A stretch of 64,000 bases of DNA, taken from CAVYUC01 sp963783085. GTDB lineage: Bacteria > Bacteroidota > Bacteroidia > Bacteroidales > Prolixibacteraceae. The stretch is from the NCBI GenBank assembly GCA_963783085.1, contig CAWAMJ010000006.1, positions 248,001 to 312,000 of the forward strand, written 5' to 3'. The notes beneath the pieces are model-generated. The model was given only the letters and a program-made list of their open reading frames with translations. It ran no database searches and was not told the DNA's origin. How positions within the stretch are numbered: the stretch's first letter is position 1; the number at the start of each line of letters is the position of its first letter. Below, piece after piece: positions 52,981 through 62,223 of the stretch. The translations under genes were made by a program, and so were the position numbers.

Positions 52981-54383
52981 AAGTTGAAAAGCAGGCGGGT
53001 ACCGAAACCGGTTCCTCCTTCACTCCGGTAGTCTTTTTTCTCCTGGTAAAAAGCAACACCGGCAATATCGAGGTGGATCCAGTTGTACCCGGTAAAATGT
53101 TCGAGGAATTTTCCTGCGATGGAAGTCTGGCATTCGCGCACGCCCAGGTTATTCAGGTCGGCGATGGCCGATTTCAGCGGTTCGGCAAACTCTTCCCAAA
53201 GCGGTACTTCAATAACTCGTTCATAAGTTTCATCTCCGGCTCTTTTCAGTTGTTCCAGCATTTCCGGTATGTTTCCCATACCTACCGCTGCGTACCTGCC
53301 GGAAATGATCTCTGCCGAACCGGTAAGCGTTGCCAAATCGATAACCAGTTCCGGATCATATTTCTTTGCATACGCCAGTGCATCTGCCAGGATGAGCCGG
53401 CCTTCAGCATCGGTGTTTTTTATTTCAACTGTGGTTCCGTCGTACATTGTAATAATATCGCCGGGTACATACGCGTTTCCATCAGGACGGTTGTCGGTTG
53501 CCGGAAACAACCCTATCAAATGCAGGGGCAACTTGTTTTTTGCTGCAGCGTAAATCGCAGTTGCCGCTGCGGCAGCTCCAGCCATATCGCATTTCATATA
53601 ATCCATTGATTTTGCAGTGGGTTTCAGGCTCAACCCGCCTGTATCGAACACAACTCCTTTCCCGATTAAAACAATCGGTTTTTTATTGGTGGCGTTTTCA
53701 GGTTTCCATTCCACGATGGTAAAAGTTGGCGGATCGATGCTTCCCCTGTTTACGGCCAGTAATCCGCCCATTTTCAGCGCTTCTATTTTTTTCTTGTTGA
53801 AAACTTCCACCGAAAAGCCGGCTTCTTTCCCCAGATTTTCAAATTCTTCGGATAGTTTTTCGGCGGTTAAATAGGATAGCGGCTCATTTACCAAATCCCG
53901 TGCATGAAATACTGCTTCAATTAAATTTTTCAGTTCGTTTATTTGATGTTCAGTTATTTTATCGTCATAAACCAAAATTTTGTCCAACGAGAATTTTTCC
54001 TTTTCCTTTTTGTATTTTGAAAATGAATAAGCAGCCAGTAAAATCCCCTCCAGAAATGCAGGCATCAGATTTAAGCTGCTAACGTTAACCAGACAAATTT
54101 CACCGATGTTTTCGTTTTTCAACTGTTCGTAAAGTTTTGCGCCCGCTTTTCGTGCATCTTCCAATTGAAAATGCGGTGGCCGCTCCTTTTTTATCCGGTG
54201 AAAAAATTGCATTCCCGGATGATTATAAATACTCCAGTTGTCGTTTATTTCCAGTTTCAATTTTAAATATTCTGATTGTTTCCGGCTTAACAAATTCTCA
54301 GGTAATTGGTTGTTTTCCTGGAATATAAAAGCAGACGATCCGGTTGTTTTCAGCTCTGTTGTTTTTGAAATTTTTGGAAGCAT
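52962..54383 (-). CDS. M17 leucyl aminopeptidase family protein
   Basis: The 473-aa protein has the M17 metal/catalytic signature NTDAEGRLILADALAYA and GKGVVFDTGGLSLKPTAKSMDYMKCDMAGAA, with the lysines and acidic ligands of the two-zinc site. The C terminus (HLDIAGVAFY...GGTGFGTRLL) is typical. It removes N-terminal residues from peptides in the cytoplasm as a hexamer. The N-terminal third is divergent, as usual. The gene ends in the promoter region of pdxA. Confidence 0.93.
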   Translation of the reverse strand: MLPKISKTTELKTTGSSAFIFQENNQLPENLLSRKQSEYLKLKLEINDNWSIYNHPGMQFFHRIKKERPPHFQLEDARKAGAKLYEQLKNENIGEICLVNVSSLNLMPAFLEGILLAAYSFSKYKKEKEKFSLDKILVYDDKITEHQINELKNLIEAVFHARDLVNEPLSYLTAEKLSEEFENLGKEAGFSVEVFNKKKIEALKMGGLLAVNRGSIDPPTFTIVEWKPENATNKKPIVLIGKGVVFDTGGLSLKPTAKSMDYMKCDMAGAAAAATAIYAAAKNKLPLHLIGLFPATDNRPDGNAYVPGDIITMYDGTTVEIKNTDAEGRLILADALAYAKKYDPELVIDLATLTGSAEIISGRYAAVGMGNIPEMLEQLKRAGDETYERVIEVPLWEEFAEPLKSAIADLNNLGVRECQTSIAGKFLEHFTGYNWIHLDIAGVAFYQEKKDYRSEGGTGFGTRLLFNFLKKFN

Positions 54384-54571
54384 AGCTATGAATTTTTTCT
54401 AAAAGTAATACAATAATCGGTGTTCGAAACCGAACAGGAATAATTAACGAAAACATGAGGAACATGTTTAGATAAATGGAAGAGAAGGTTCCGGTTTTAC
54501 CTTTTTACTGCGATTTTACAACCGGTGGTGCGAGCCATGAAAGTTACAGGTTGCAGTTCGGTAAATGTCAA

Positions 54572-55015
54572 CTATTTTCCCGAACGGCTAAACGCCAGCT
54601 CAATGCTGTCAATGTTTTTTTGCGTCAGGCTTTGAATGGTTTCAGTTATCACCAGATTGTTGATTGCCTCTCTGATGGGCGCGTAGGGTTCATGCAGCGG
54701 GCATGGATTTTTATCGTCGCAGTTTTTCAGCCCGAATCCGCACCCTTCGAAAATGGTATTTCCTTCGATTGCCGAAATAATTGTTTTCAGCGGCAAATCA
54801 GGTTTATCGGGATTGAAATAGAATCCACCGTTTTTACCTTTTTGCGATTCAACAAAACCCTGCCTGACCAAACGTTGAAGTACTTTTGCTGTAAAAGAAG
54901 GTGGTGTTTCAATTTTGGAAGCAATTTCCGAAATACCTGGCCTCCTTCCGTTTTGATTCTGTAATTGGATGTAGACCAGGCTTCTGAGTGCGTATTCTGT
55001 TTCTTTTTTAAACAA
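54572..55015 (-). CDS. Rrf2-family transcriptional regulator, NsrR-like
   Basis: The 147-aa protein begins FKKETEYALRSLVYIQLQ with an Rrf2 winged helix-turn-helix (ISEIASKIETPPSFTAKVLQRLVRQGFVES). Three cysteines, C92, C99 and C105 (GCGFGLKNCDDKNPCPLH), could bind an Fe-S cluster as in NsrR and IscR. Its divergent neighbours are the NO-repair gene ric and the quinol NO reductase, so a role as an NO-sensing repressor is likely. The group could also be IscR-like, but the genomic context favours NsrR. Confidence 0.9.
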   Translation of the reverse strand: MFKKETEYALRSLVYIQLQNQNGRRPGISEIASKIETPPSFTAKVLQRLVRQGFVESQKGKNGGFYFNPDKPDLPLKTIISAIEGNTIFEGCGFGLKNCDDKNPCPLHEPYAPIREAINNLVITETIQSLTQKNIDSIELAFSRSGK

Positions 55016-55037
55016 TTGGTTTTAATTTTTGACGTTA

Positions 55038-55045
55038 CAAAGATA
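55038..55045 (-). promoter_or_regulatory. -7 box of the Rrf2 gene
   Basis: TATCTTTG on the minus strand (55045-55038) matches TAnnTTTG, 22 bp before the ATG at 55015. The -33 match is weak. Confidence 0.55.
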
Positions 55046-55065
55046 TAAAATTTTTCAACTTGACT

Positions 55066-55085
55066 AAAAGACCTCTTTGTCCTTT
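55066..55085. promoter_or_regulatory. candidate operator between rrf2-like gene and ric
   Basis: AAAAGAC (55066-55072) and GTCCTTT (55079-55085) are an imperfect inverted repeat with a 6-bp spacer. It overlaps the -33 element of the ric promoter, a natural place for an Rrf2-type repressor. Confidence 0.45.
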
Positions 55086-55107
55086 GGGTAAAAAGTTTAT
55101 ATATTTG
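55076..55107 (+). promoter_or_regulatory. promoter for ric and the NO island
   Basis: TTTG at 55076-55079, a 20-bp spacer and TATATTTG at 55100-55107 match the Bacteroidota consensus, 27 bp before the ATG at 55135. Confidence 0.8.
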
Positions 55108-55134
55108 CCATGAAAATTTTAAGACTAAAGAAAA

Positions 55135-55839
55135 ATGAATCAGACGGAATGGGCCGATCAAACTATTGGCGAAATCGTGGCGAACGATTTTAGAACTTCA
55201 TCGGTTTTTAAAAAAGCAGGTATCGATTTTTGCTGCGGCGGGAAACAAACTCTCGAAGAAGCATGTTCTGAAAAAGGAATCGCGCAGGGGGAAATAATAT
55301 CCGCGTTTGAAAAACTGAAATACGAAACGACTGTTTCGCATAATTTCAAAGATTGGCAGCCTGATTTTTTGAGCGATTATATTGTTAATACACATCATCA
55401 TTTTGTCAGAAAAAATTTACCGGAACTTCTTTTTTACACCGACAAAATTGCCGCTGTTCATGGTAGTAATCACCCCGAATTGATTGAAATTGCCCGCCTT
55501 TTCAGCCAGATTAACAATGAATTGCTACAGCACCTGAAAAACGAAGAAGAGGTGCTTTTCCCTGAAATCAAAAAGATGGTATCAGAATCGGATGAAAATT
55601 CAGCCGATATCATTAAATCCGAAATAGACCGGATGTTGGGCGAACATGATTTTGCAGGTGGGGCAATGGATAAAATCAATAAACTCAGCAGTTGTTACAA
55701 CGTTCCTGAAGATGGCTGCAATACTTACCAGGTTGCCTTTAAAATGCTGGAGCAGTTTGAAGACGATCTTCATGTCCACGTTCATCTCGAAAACAATATT
55801 CTCTTTCCGAAAGCATTGCAAATGGCGGCTAATTTATAA
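55135..55839 (+). CDS. ric: iron-sulfur cluster repair di-iron protein Ric (YtfE/ScdA)
   Basis: The 234-aa protein starts with a DUF542 domain (IGEIVANDFRTSSVFKKAGIDFCCGG with the CCGG motif) and then a hemerythrin-like domain carrying HHHFVRKNLPELL, HLKNEEEVLFPEI and HDFAGGAMDKI, plus VHVHLENNILFPKAL as iron-ligand motifs. Ric repairs Fe-S clusters damaged by NO and peroxide. It is followed by the NO reductase (94-bp gap). It is divergent from the regulator. Confidence 0.95.
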   Translation: MNQTEWADQTIGEIVANDFRTSSVFKKAGIDFCCGGKQTLEEACSEKGIAQGEIISAFEKLKYETTVSHNFKDWQPDFLSDYIVNTHHHFVRKNLPELLFYTDKIAAVHGSNHPELIEIARLFSQINNELLQHLKNEEEVLFPEIKKMVSESDENSADIIKSEIDRMLGEHDFAGGAMDKINKLSSCYNVPEDGCNTYQVAFKMLEQFEDDLHVHVHLENNILFPKALQMAANL

Positions 55840-55932
55840 AAACAATATAACCACGGTTGTGTTGAAATAATATACCTGAAAAGTCACAGCTAATTATCAA
55901 CTAATTTTTTCGAATAAATAAAAATTGAACGG

Positions 55933-58191
55933 ATGAAAACAAGAAGGTTATGGTTTGGGTTTATCGCCGTTATGGTGATTTCATTTTCAGTTTTAATTTA
56001 CTATGGAAGTGAGATTTACAGGCAGGCGCCTCCGGTACCGCAAAAAGTGGTAAGTGAAAACGGAACGGTAGTTTTTACCGGACAGCAAATTAAAGACGGG
56101 CAAAACGTCTGGCAGTCGATGGGCGGCCAGGAACTTGGTACGGTTTGGGGGCATGGTGCATATCAGGCGCCTGATTGGAGCGCCGACTGGCTTCACAAGG
56201 AAGCAATGTTTATGCTCGATCAAATGGCGATGCAGCAGGAAGGATCGAAGTATTCAGACCTGGAAGAAGAAAAACAGGCAGCGCTGAAAGTGCGGTTGCA
56301 AAAACAACTTCGTAGCAATACTTATGATAAGTCGTCAGAAACAATCACGGTTTCTGAGCTTCGGGCGGCAGCAATTGAAAGCAACAGCGCGTATTATGCC
56401 GGGTTGTTTACCGACGATCCTAAACTTGCCCATTTGCGGGATGCCTATAGTATTCCTGAGAATTCTTTAAAAGATGAAGAACGGGTAGAAAATTTAAACG
56501 CTTTCTTTTTCTGGATATCCTGGGCTTGTGTTACTGAACGGCCTGGCAAAGAAATTACTTATACCAACAACTGGCCTGCAGAAGAATTGGTTGCCAACCG
56601 GCCAACCGGCGATTTGCTGCTGTGGACTGGTTTTAGCGTAATCCTGCTCATTGCAGGTATCGGATTTATGGCCTGGATTTTTGCCAAACAGCGGGACGAA
56701 GGCGAAAAAGAAATCGTTCCCGAAACGATTCCATTGCTAAAAGAGAAAAATACGCCGTCGCAACGGGCAACTTTAAAATATTTCTGGATTGTAACGGTGC
56801 TGTTACTGGTTCAGGTTATTATGGGCGTTGTTACTGCGCACTACGGTGTTGAAGGTCAGGCTTTCTACGGAATACCTCTGTCGGAATGGCTGCCCTATTC
56901 CATATCCCGGACATGGCATGTGCAAATTGCCATTTTCTGGATTGCAACTTCCTGGCTGGCCACAGGTTTGTATTACGCACCGGCAATTTCAGGTGTAGAA
57001 CCAAAATTTCAAAAGCTGGGTGTTAATTTTTTATTCATTGCGCTGTTAATCATTGTAGCTGGTTCATTGTTCGGCCAATGGCTTGGTGTAATGCAAAAAT
57101 TAGGTTACGTCCAGAATTTCTGGTTTGGGCACCAGGGATATGAATATGTTGATTTAGGCCGGTTCTGGCAGATATTTTTGTTGATTGGCCTGTTTTTGTG
57201 GCTGTTATTAATGGCCCGCGCCATCTGGCCGGCGTTGGTGAAAAAAACAGAAGGCAGGAGCCTTTTGCTGTTGTTTTTACTGTCGTCTCTTGCTATAGCC
57301 GGTTTTTATGCTGCCGGTTTAATGTGGGGCCGCCAAACCAATCTCGCGGTTGCAGAATACTGGCGCTGGTGGGTTGTACACCTTTGGGTGGAAGGTTTCT
57401 TTGAAGTATTTGCCGCAGTTGTAGTTGCGTTTCTGTTTGTGCGGCTTCAGATTGTTAAAGCTGTAACAGCCACAACTGCTGTACTTTTTTCTACCATTGT
57501 ATTTTTATCCGGCGGAATTTTAGGGACATTTCACCATTTATATTTTACCGGAACGCCAACCGCGGTGATGGCTATCGGGGCAACATTTAGTGCGCTCGAG
57601 GTGGTACCGCTGGTTTTACTTGGTTTCGAAGCGTATGATAACCTGAAAATCAGCAGAAGTAAAGAATGGATAAGAGCTTACAAATGGCCCATTTACAGTT
57701 TTATTTCAGTGGCTTTCTGGAACCTGGTCGGTGCGGGAATTTTTGGATTCCTGATAAATCCGCCAATCGCTCTGTATTACATGCAGGGATTGAACACGAC
57801 TCCCGTTCATGGTCATACTGCATTGTTTGGCGTCTACGGAATGCTCGGCATCGGTTTGATGTTGTTCGTTTTGCGCGATATGAATAAAGAAGTGCGCTGG
57901 AAAGAACGATGGATTAAGTTTGCATTCTGGAGCATAAACATCGGTTTGGCGGCTATGGTACTCCTGAGCGTTTTGCCGGTGGGGCTTTCGCAAACGGTAG
58001 CAAGCGTGCAGGATGGTTTGTGGTACGCACGTTCCGCCGAGTTCATGCAACAACCTTATATGAATACATTTAAGTGGATGCGGGTATTTGGCGATACATT
58101 GTTCGCGATTGGAGTGCTTGCGCTTACCTGGTTTATTTTCGGATTGAAAGGCGGGTGGAGCATCGAAAAGGATAAAGAACATGTTTATTAA
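55933..58191 (+). CDS. norB: quinol-dependent nitric oxide reductase (qNOR)
   Basis: The 752-aa integral membrane protein has an N-terminal extension with FTGQQIKDGQNVWQSMGGQE and a soluble cytochrome-like loop, then about 13-14 transmembrane helices of the heme-copper superfamily. Heme ligands are in SRTWHVQIAIFWI and HLWVEGFFEVFAAV (with the conserved Glu residues), GTFHHLYFTG and HGHTALFGVYG. It reduces two NO to N2O with electrons from quinol. The single-chain layout identifies qNOR rather than cNOR. It forms an island with Ric, consistent with NO detoxification more than full denitrification. Confidence 0.96.
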   Translation: MKTRRLWFGFIAVMVISFSVLIYYGSEIYRQAPPVPQKVVSENGTVVFTGQQIKDGQNVWQSMGGQELGTVWGHGAYQAPDWSADWLHKEAMFMLDQMAMQQEGSKYSDLEEEKQAALKVRLQKQLRSNTYDKSSETITVSELRAAAIESNSAYYAGLFTDDPKLAHLRDAYSIPENSLKDEERVENLNAFFFWISWACVTERPGKEITYTNNWPAEELVANRPTGDLLLWTGFSVILLIAGIGFMAWIFAKQRDEGEKEIVPETIPLLKEKNTPSQRATLKYFWIVTVLLLVQVIMGVVTAHYGVEGQAFYGIPLSEWLPYSISRTWHVQIAIFWIATSWLATGLYYAPAISGVEPKFQKLGVNFLFIALLIIVAGSLFGQWLGVMQKLGYVQNFWFGHQGYEYVDLGRFWQIFLLIGLFLWLLLMARAIWPALVKKTEGRSLLLLFLLSSLAIAGFYAAGLMWGRQTNLAVAEYWRWWVVHLWVEGFFEVFAAVVVAFLFVRLQIVKAVTATTAVLFSTIVFLSGGILGTFHHLYFTGTPTAVMAIGATFSALEVVPLVLLGFEAYDNLKISRSKEWIRAYKWPIYSFISVAFWNLVGAGIFGFLINPPIALYYMQGLNTTPVHGHTALFGVYGMLGIGLMLFVLRDMNKEVRWKERWIKFAFWSINIGLAAMVLLSVLPVGLSQTVASVQDGLWYARSAEFMQQPYMNTFKWMRVFGDTLFAIGVLALTWFIFGLKGGWSIEKDKEHVY

Positions 58192-58200
58192 AAACAAGAA

Positions 58201-58232
58201 AATGCATCTCAGATTTTGAGGTGCATTTTTTC
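58201..58232 (+). terminator. rho-independent terminator after norB
   Basis: AATGCATCTCA (58201-58211) pairs with TGAGGTGCATT (58217-58227), followed by T's. Confidence 0.88.
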
Positions 58233-58237
58233 TTTTG

Positions 58238-58257
58238 AACCCCTGCCGGGTTTTTTT
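58238..58257 (+). terminator. second, weaker terminator-like hairpin
   Basis: AACCC-CTGCC-GGGTT (58238-58252) with a following T run lies just after the first. Together they would separate norB from the DUF438 gene. Confidence 0.55.
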
Positions 58258-58293
58258 AGTTGTTTAAAAAGAAACCAATACAAAGCAGAAATT

Positions 58294-59523
58294 ATGAGTG
58301 AAAATATTGATAATTCGAAGTACCGGAAAGCAAAGCTGAAAGAAATTATCCTGAAACTGCACCATGGTGAAAAACAGGAAGATGTGAAACATGAATTACT
58401 GGTAAGTTTAAGTAAAATTCCTTACGGCGAAGTGGTGGAAGTGGAACAGGAACTGATTATGGAAGGACTGCCTGAGGAAGAAGTTCTGAAACTTTGCGAC
58501 GCTCATTCCGCTGTCCTGGAAGGAAGAGTTGATTTGTCAACTTATAAAAATGTTCCGGAAGGTCATCCGGTGGACGTGATGATACACGAAAACAATGCCT
58601 TGAAAAAGGTTTCTGAAAGTGTTATGATGGAACTGGCGACCATCGAAAATACAAGAGATGAAAACCTCGGAAAACTGGTGAACCGGCTAAAAGGGCATTT
58701 CAACCAACTGACCGATGTGGACAAACATTACCAGCGGAAAGAATATTTGATTTTTCCGTATCTGGAAAAAGCAGGAATTACCGGGCCCCCCAAAGTAATG
58801 TGGGGAAAGCACGATGAAATCAGGGAACTGATTAAAGGAAGCCTCGAAATTTTAAACACACCGGGAATTACGAAAGAAGAACTAATTGCTTCCTCTGATT
58901 TGATTCTGAGACCGGCTGCCAAAGCGGTTGAGGAAATGACGGTTAAAGAAGAGGAAATCCTTTTTCCGATGTTGATGGATACGCTTTCAGAAGGTGATTG
59001 GTACGATATTCAAAAACAATCGCTCGAAATTGGTTACTGCCTGTACGATCCGCCGATTGAATGGAAACCGGAAGGGGTTCAGGAACAGTCGATTAATGAG
59101 GCACAGAAAGATGCCGGCCAAATCCAGTTACCTTCCGGAAGTTTGACCGCAGAAGAACTGCTGGCAATCTTAAACACAATACCCGTGGATATGACTTTTG
59201 TGGATAAAAATGACAAAGTGAAGTATTTCACCCAGGGAAGCGAACGGATTTTCCAGCGAAACCGGGCAATTCTCAACCGGGATGTTCGTCATTGTCATCC
59301 ACCTGCCAGTGCGCACATTGTCGACAAAATTTTGCAGGATTTCAAATCGGGTAAACAAAGCCGCGCTCCATTCTGGATTAACTTAAAGGGAAAATTCATA
59401 CACATTGAATATTTTGCGTTAAGAAATGAAAAAGGAGAATACCTGGGAACGCTCGAGGTTTCGCAGAACCTGACGCATTACCGGGAGCTTGAAGGCGAAC
59501 AGCGAATTCTTTTCTATAAATAA
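58294..59523 (+). CDS. DUF438 / hemerythrin / PAS protein
   Basis: From the ATG at 58294 (MSENIDNSKY) the product is 409 aa; a longer frame from 58216 runs through the terminator and is rejected. The N terminus (about 1-75) is a DUF438 domain (KLHHGEKQEDVKHEL). A hemerythrin-like domain (about 85-225) has HENNALKK, LKGHFNQLTDVDKHYQRKEY, HDEI and EEEILFPML. A PAS domain occupies the C terminus (about 290-395, IPVDMTFVDKNDKVKYFTQG). This combination is thought to sense NO or redox state, but no clear output domain is present. It follows the NO reductase. Confidence 0.85.
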   Translation: MSENIDNSKYRKAKLKEIILKLHHGEKQEDVKHELLVSLSKIPYGEVVEVEQELIMEGLPEEEVLKLCDAHSAVLEGRVDLSTYKNVPEGHPVDVMIHENNALKKVSESVMMELATIENTRDENLGKLVNRLKGHFNQLTDVDKHYQRKEYLIFPYLEKAGITGPPKVMWGKHDEIRELIKGSLEILNTPGITKEELIASSDLILRPAAKAVEEMTVKEEEILFPMLMDTLSEGDWYDIQKQSLEIGYCLYDPPIEWKPEGVQEQSINEAQKDAGQIQLPSGSLTAEELLAILNTIPVDMTFVDKNDKVKYFTQGSERIFQRNRAILNRDVRHCHPPASAHIVDKILQDFKSGKQSRAPFWINLKGKFIHIEYFALRNEKGEYLGTLEVSQNLTHYRELEGEQRILFYK

Positions 59524-59535
59524 AAAAATTTGAAA

Positions 59536-60066
59536 ATGGATAAAAAAGAACAATTAATCATCACGCCCAAAACCAAAGTTTTGCAATTAATTGAACATTA
59601 TCCGCAGTTGGAAGATGTGCTTATTGAATACACGCCGGCTTTTAAAAAACTGAAAAACCCGGTGTTGCGGAGAACAGTGGCTAAAATCGCGACGCTTCAA
59701 CAGGCGGCGTCGATCGGTAATGTTAAAGTGGAGGAATTGATCAACCGGTTGCGGCGTGAAGTAGGTCAGGATTTATTGAAAGACGCTGAAGATACGCCGT
59801 ACAACCTTTCGAAACCTGGCTGGTTTAATGAAGCGGATATTGTCAATGAAATTGATATTTCTGAAACGTTAGCCGAAGGGGAACAACCTGTGAATCTGGT
59901 GATCGCCGATTTAAAATCGTTGCCTGACGGTAAGATATACAAACTGAAAGCGCCGTTTGTGCCTGCGCCGCTCATTGATAAAGCATTGAGTTTAAACATT
60001 GAACATTGGGTGAACAGAAAAACGACGGATGTCATTTTTGTTTATTTCTACAGGAAAACTCGCTGA
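59536..60066 (+). CDS. DUF1858 / DUF2249 protein
   Basis: From the ATG at 59536 the product is 176 aa (an upstream TTG at 59530 would add two residues). The N-terminal DUF1858 region (about 6-70, ITPKTKVLQLIEHYPQLEDV) is followed by a DUF2249 domain (about 105-175, VIADLKSLPDGKIYKLKAPF). Both domains often accompany DUF438 and hemerythrin proteins in NO or nitrite loci. It starts 12 bp after the DUF438 gene, so the two form an operon. The activity is unknown. Confidence 0.8.
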   Translation: MDKKEQLIITPKTKVLQLIEHYPQLEDVLIEYTPAFKKLKNPVLRRTVAKIATLQQAASIGNVKVEELINRLRREVGQDLLKDAEDTPYNLSKPGWFNEADIVNEIDISETLAEGEQPVNLVIADLKSLPDGKIYKLKAPFVPAPLIDKALSLNIEHWVNRKTTDVIFVYFYRKTR

Positions 60067-60105
60067 GAACTCCGGATTGGATTTTAGCAGATTCCTTTTC
60101 CTTTT

Positions 60106-60516
60106 TTAGATTCTCCTCAAATTCCAGTGCTTTTTTTTTAAATCCTGCAATGTGTTGTCAACCAATAAATAACTTCCCTGGAATTTTTTGCCGCGAAACA
60201 AACTGTTGGACATTTTTTGCAAATCGTCATGAATGTTTTCCACCGATTTAATGATAGTATTCCTGAACAGGCTGGCACACTGGGTACAGGTGGATTCTTG
60301 TAATTCAAAAGTTTTATTAAAAGCTGCTTTTAACGATTGTATTGAAAGCTGATAATCTTTATTATGATAATGAGTTTCAGATTCATTAAAACTTTTGTTA
60401 ATATCCAGAAGATAATTTTTGCAGTTTCTTCCGTCAAATTTGCAGTTTAGTAATTCAATTTTCATCTCGTTTTCAGATGTTTTCCCATTTTCTTTTGAAA
60501 AACGCCTTTTTCTCAT
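60106..60516 (-). CDS. Cys-containing hypothetical protein beside the NO island
   Basis: The 136-aa product (MRKRRFSKENGK) may really start at the internal ATG at 60465 (MKIELLNCKF). It has CKFDGRNC near the N terminus and CTQCASLFRNTI in the middle, both possible metal or redox sites, and a C-terminal KKHWNLRRI. It is otherwise helical. The gene is convergent with the DUF1858/2249 gene. I do not recognise a family. Confidence 0.55.
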   Translation of the reverse strand: MRKRRFSKENGKTSENEMKIELLNCKFDGRNCKNYLLDINKSFNESETHYHNKDYQLSIQSLKAAFNKTFELQESTCTQCASLFRNTIIKSVENIHDDLQKMSNSLFRGKKFQGSYLLVDNTLQDLKKKHWNLRRI

Positions 60517-60735
60517 GATTTGAAAAGTTGGTTTAAATAAGCGAAATATACAATTAAAAATAAGTTTATTAAGAGAAAATAAATAGTTTTTTATCTTTTA
60601 CTGTTTTTCCAACATTCGATTTCTCCGTTTTAACTACTTGTAAATATAACAGAAACCTTAATAAAGATACTTTGTTGAGGGTTAATTGTTTGCGGGCAGG
60701 TTAAAAATAAGAATTAATGAAGTAAAAAGAAAACA
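60517..60735. other. AT-rich gap between the two minus-strand genes
   Basis: No gene is visible. It ends with the hairpin below and includes the likely promoter of the 136-aa gene. Confidence 0.45.
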
Positions 60736-60765
60736 AATGCCGATATAAAAATCAGCATTTTTGAA
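60736..60765 (-). terminator. terminator downstream of the second Gfo/Idh gene
   Basis: On the minus strand AAATGCTGAT (60761-60752) pairs with ATCGGCATTT (60745-60736) with one G-U, a 10-bp stem. It lies about 60 bp after the stop at 60820. The following T tract is imperfect; on the other strand the A/T arms also fit a terminator. Confidence 0.6.
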
Positions 60766-60819
60766 GAATAGTGGATATCCGAGTATGTATTTTAACGAGT
60801 TGGCGGTTGGATCTCCTTG

Positions 60820-62184
60820 TTATACATTTTCAGGCAAAATAAACGGCGCCCGGTAAAATTTCGTCAGATAGGAATTTGCTTCTTCGTCTCCCACAAACCG
60901 TTCGGCATTTGGATTAAAACTCAGCGTCCGGTTCAATCTTGTGGCAATGTTTCCGAGGTGGCAAAGGGACGTGGATAGATGGCCCTCCATAATTTCAGCA
61001 TTCAAATCCTGCCATTTTCCTGATTTTATACAGTTAATGAAATTTGTAAAATGATTTACCACAGAATCTGACGTTGCCGGATCATCACTGGTGAAATCAG
61101 GTCCGTCTGCTTCTTTATAGGACGAATAGCCGCTGGGTTGCAAACTGATATCGCTGTAATGAACTTTGCTGCTACCCACATCTTCGTTATCCAGGCTCAT
61201 CCAGCCTTTTGAGCCGTAAACCAGATCGCCGACACGTAATCCGGCTTCGGAATTGGTTGCAAGCCCGCGAACTTCAAACTGAATTATTGATCCATCTTCG
61301 TATTCAAATTCAAGCTGCTGAATATTGGGCGTTTCCTGGTCTGAATCCCAAATGACGTATTTTCCGGTTCCTTTGATTTTCACGGGGTGCGTATTTTTGC
61401 CCAACGACCAGCGGGCGATATCAGCCTGGTGAATTCCCTGGTTTCCCAAATCGCCGCAGCCGGTATCCCAAAACCAGTGCCATTTGTAATGAAACCGGTT
61501 TTCATTGAACGGCCGGTAAGGGGCCGGGCCAAGAAATGTGTTCCAGTCTACACCTGCGGGGATTTCACTGTTTTTCACATGCCCGATGCTTGCCCGGGGT
61601 TTCAGGCAAAGTCCGCGTGCCATGTAAATTTTGCCAAGTCCGCCATCTTGCATGAATTTTATTGCACCCTGTGTTGAAACATGGCTTCTTGCCTGGGTTC
61701 CTGTCTGAACAACCCGGTTGTATTTGCGGGCAGCTTCCACTAATTTTCGGCCTTCCTCAATCGTATGCGAAACCGGTTTTTCCACGTACACATCTTTTCC
61801 GGCCTGACATGCCCATATAGCTTGCAGCGCGTGCCAGTGGTTTGGCGTGGCAATTGAAACCGCGTCGATGTCTTTGTTTTCGAGGATTTTGCGGTATTCG
61901 GTTTCTGTGGCGGGTTTCTTCCCGGTGAGCTTTTCAATATCGGAAACCGCTTCCGGCAGCAGCCGCTGGTCGATATCGCAAACGGCCACAATATTTACAT
62001 TGGGAATTTTCGCGAGCGCCTCGTAATGATTTTTGCCGCGGCTCCTGATGCCAATCACTGCAATATTTACACTTTCGTTTGGCGAATTTGAACGTGAATA
62101 ACCAATAAGCGGAGCGGAAATAATAGCTCCTGCAGATGCAACCGTTACGTTTTTGATAAAACCGCGTCGCTCAATTTTTTTCAT
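60820..62184 (-). CDS. Tat-exported Gfo/Idh/MocA family oxidoreductase (second copy type)
   Basis: The 454-aa protein has a twin-arginine-like start (KKIERRGFIKNVTVASAGA) and then a Rossmann fold (VNIAVIGIRSRGKN). The EKP motif VYVEKPVSHTIEE and HLWHALQAIWACQAGK-type segment (NHWHALQAIWACQAG) fit Gfo/Idh. The C-terminal half carries the dimerisation domain. It is closely related to the protein at 1702-3030 but differs enough to have another substrate. The divergent-in-order neighbour is a PQQ-like propeller protein on the same strand, 39 bp upstream. Confidence 0.9.
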   Translation of the reverse strand: MKKIERRGFIKNVTVASAGAIISAPLIGYSRSNSPNESVNIAVIGIRSRGKNHYEALAKIPNVNIVAVCDIDQRLLPEAVSDIEKLTGKKPATETEYRKILENKDIDAVSIATPNHWHALQAIWACQAGKDVYVEKPVSHTIEEGRKLVEAARKYNRVVQTGTQARSHVSTQGAIKFMQDGGLGKIYMARGLCLKPRASIGHVKNSEIPAGVDWNTFLGPAPYRPFNENRFHYKWHWFWDTGCGDLGNQGIHQADIARWSLGKNTHPVKIKGTGKYVIWDSDQETPNIQQLEFEYEDGSIIQFEVRGLATNSEAGLRVGDLVYGSKGWMSLDNEDVGSSKVHYSDISLQPSGYSSYKEADGPDFTSDDPATSDSVVNHFTNFINCIKSGKWQDLNAEIMEGHLSTSLCHLGNIATRLNRTLSFNPNAERFVGDEEANSYLTKFYRAPFILPENV

Positions 62185-62223
62185 AATTCATATTTTTATT
62201 TGATTCGTGGCTCGAAATTGTCT

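Noticed and set aside
58216..58293. Longer start for the DUF438 gene
   Set aside because: The extension would be translated from the terminator region after norB, and the ATG at 58294 gives the normal start of the family.
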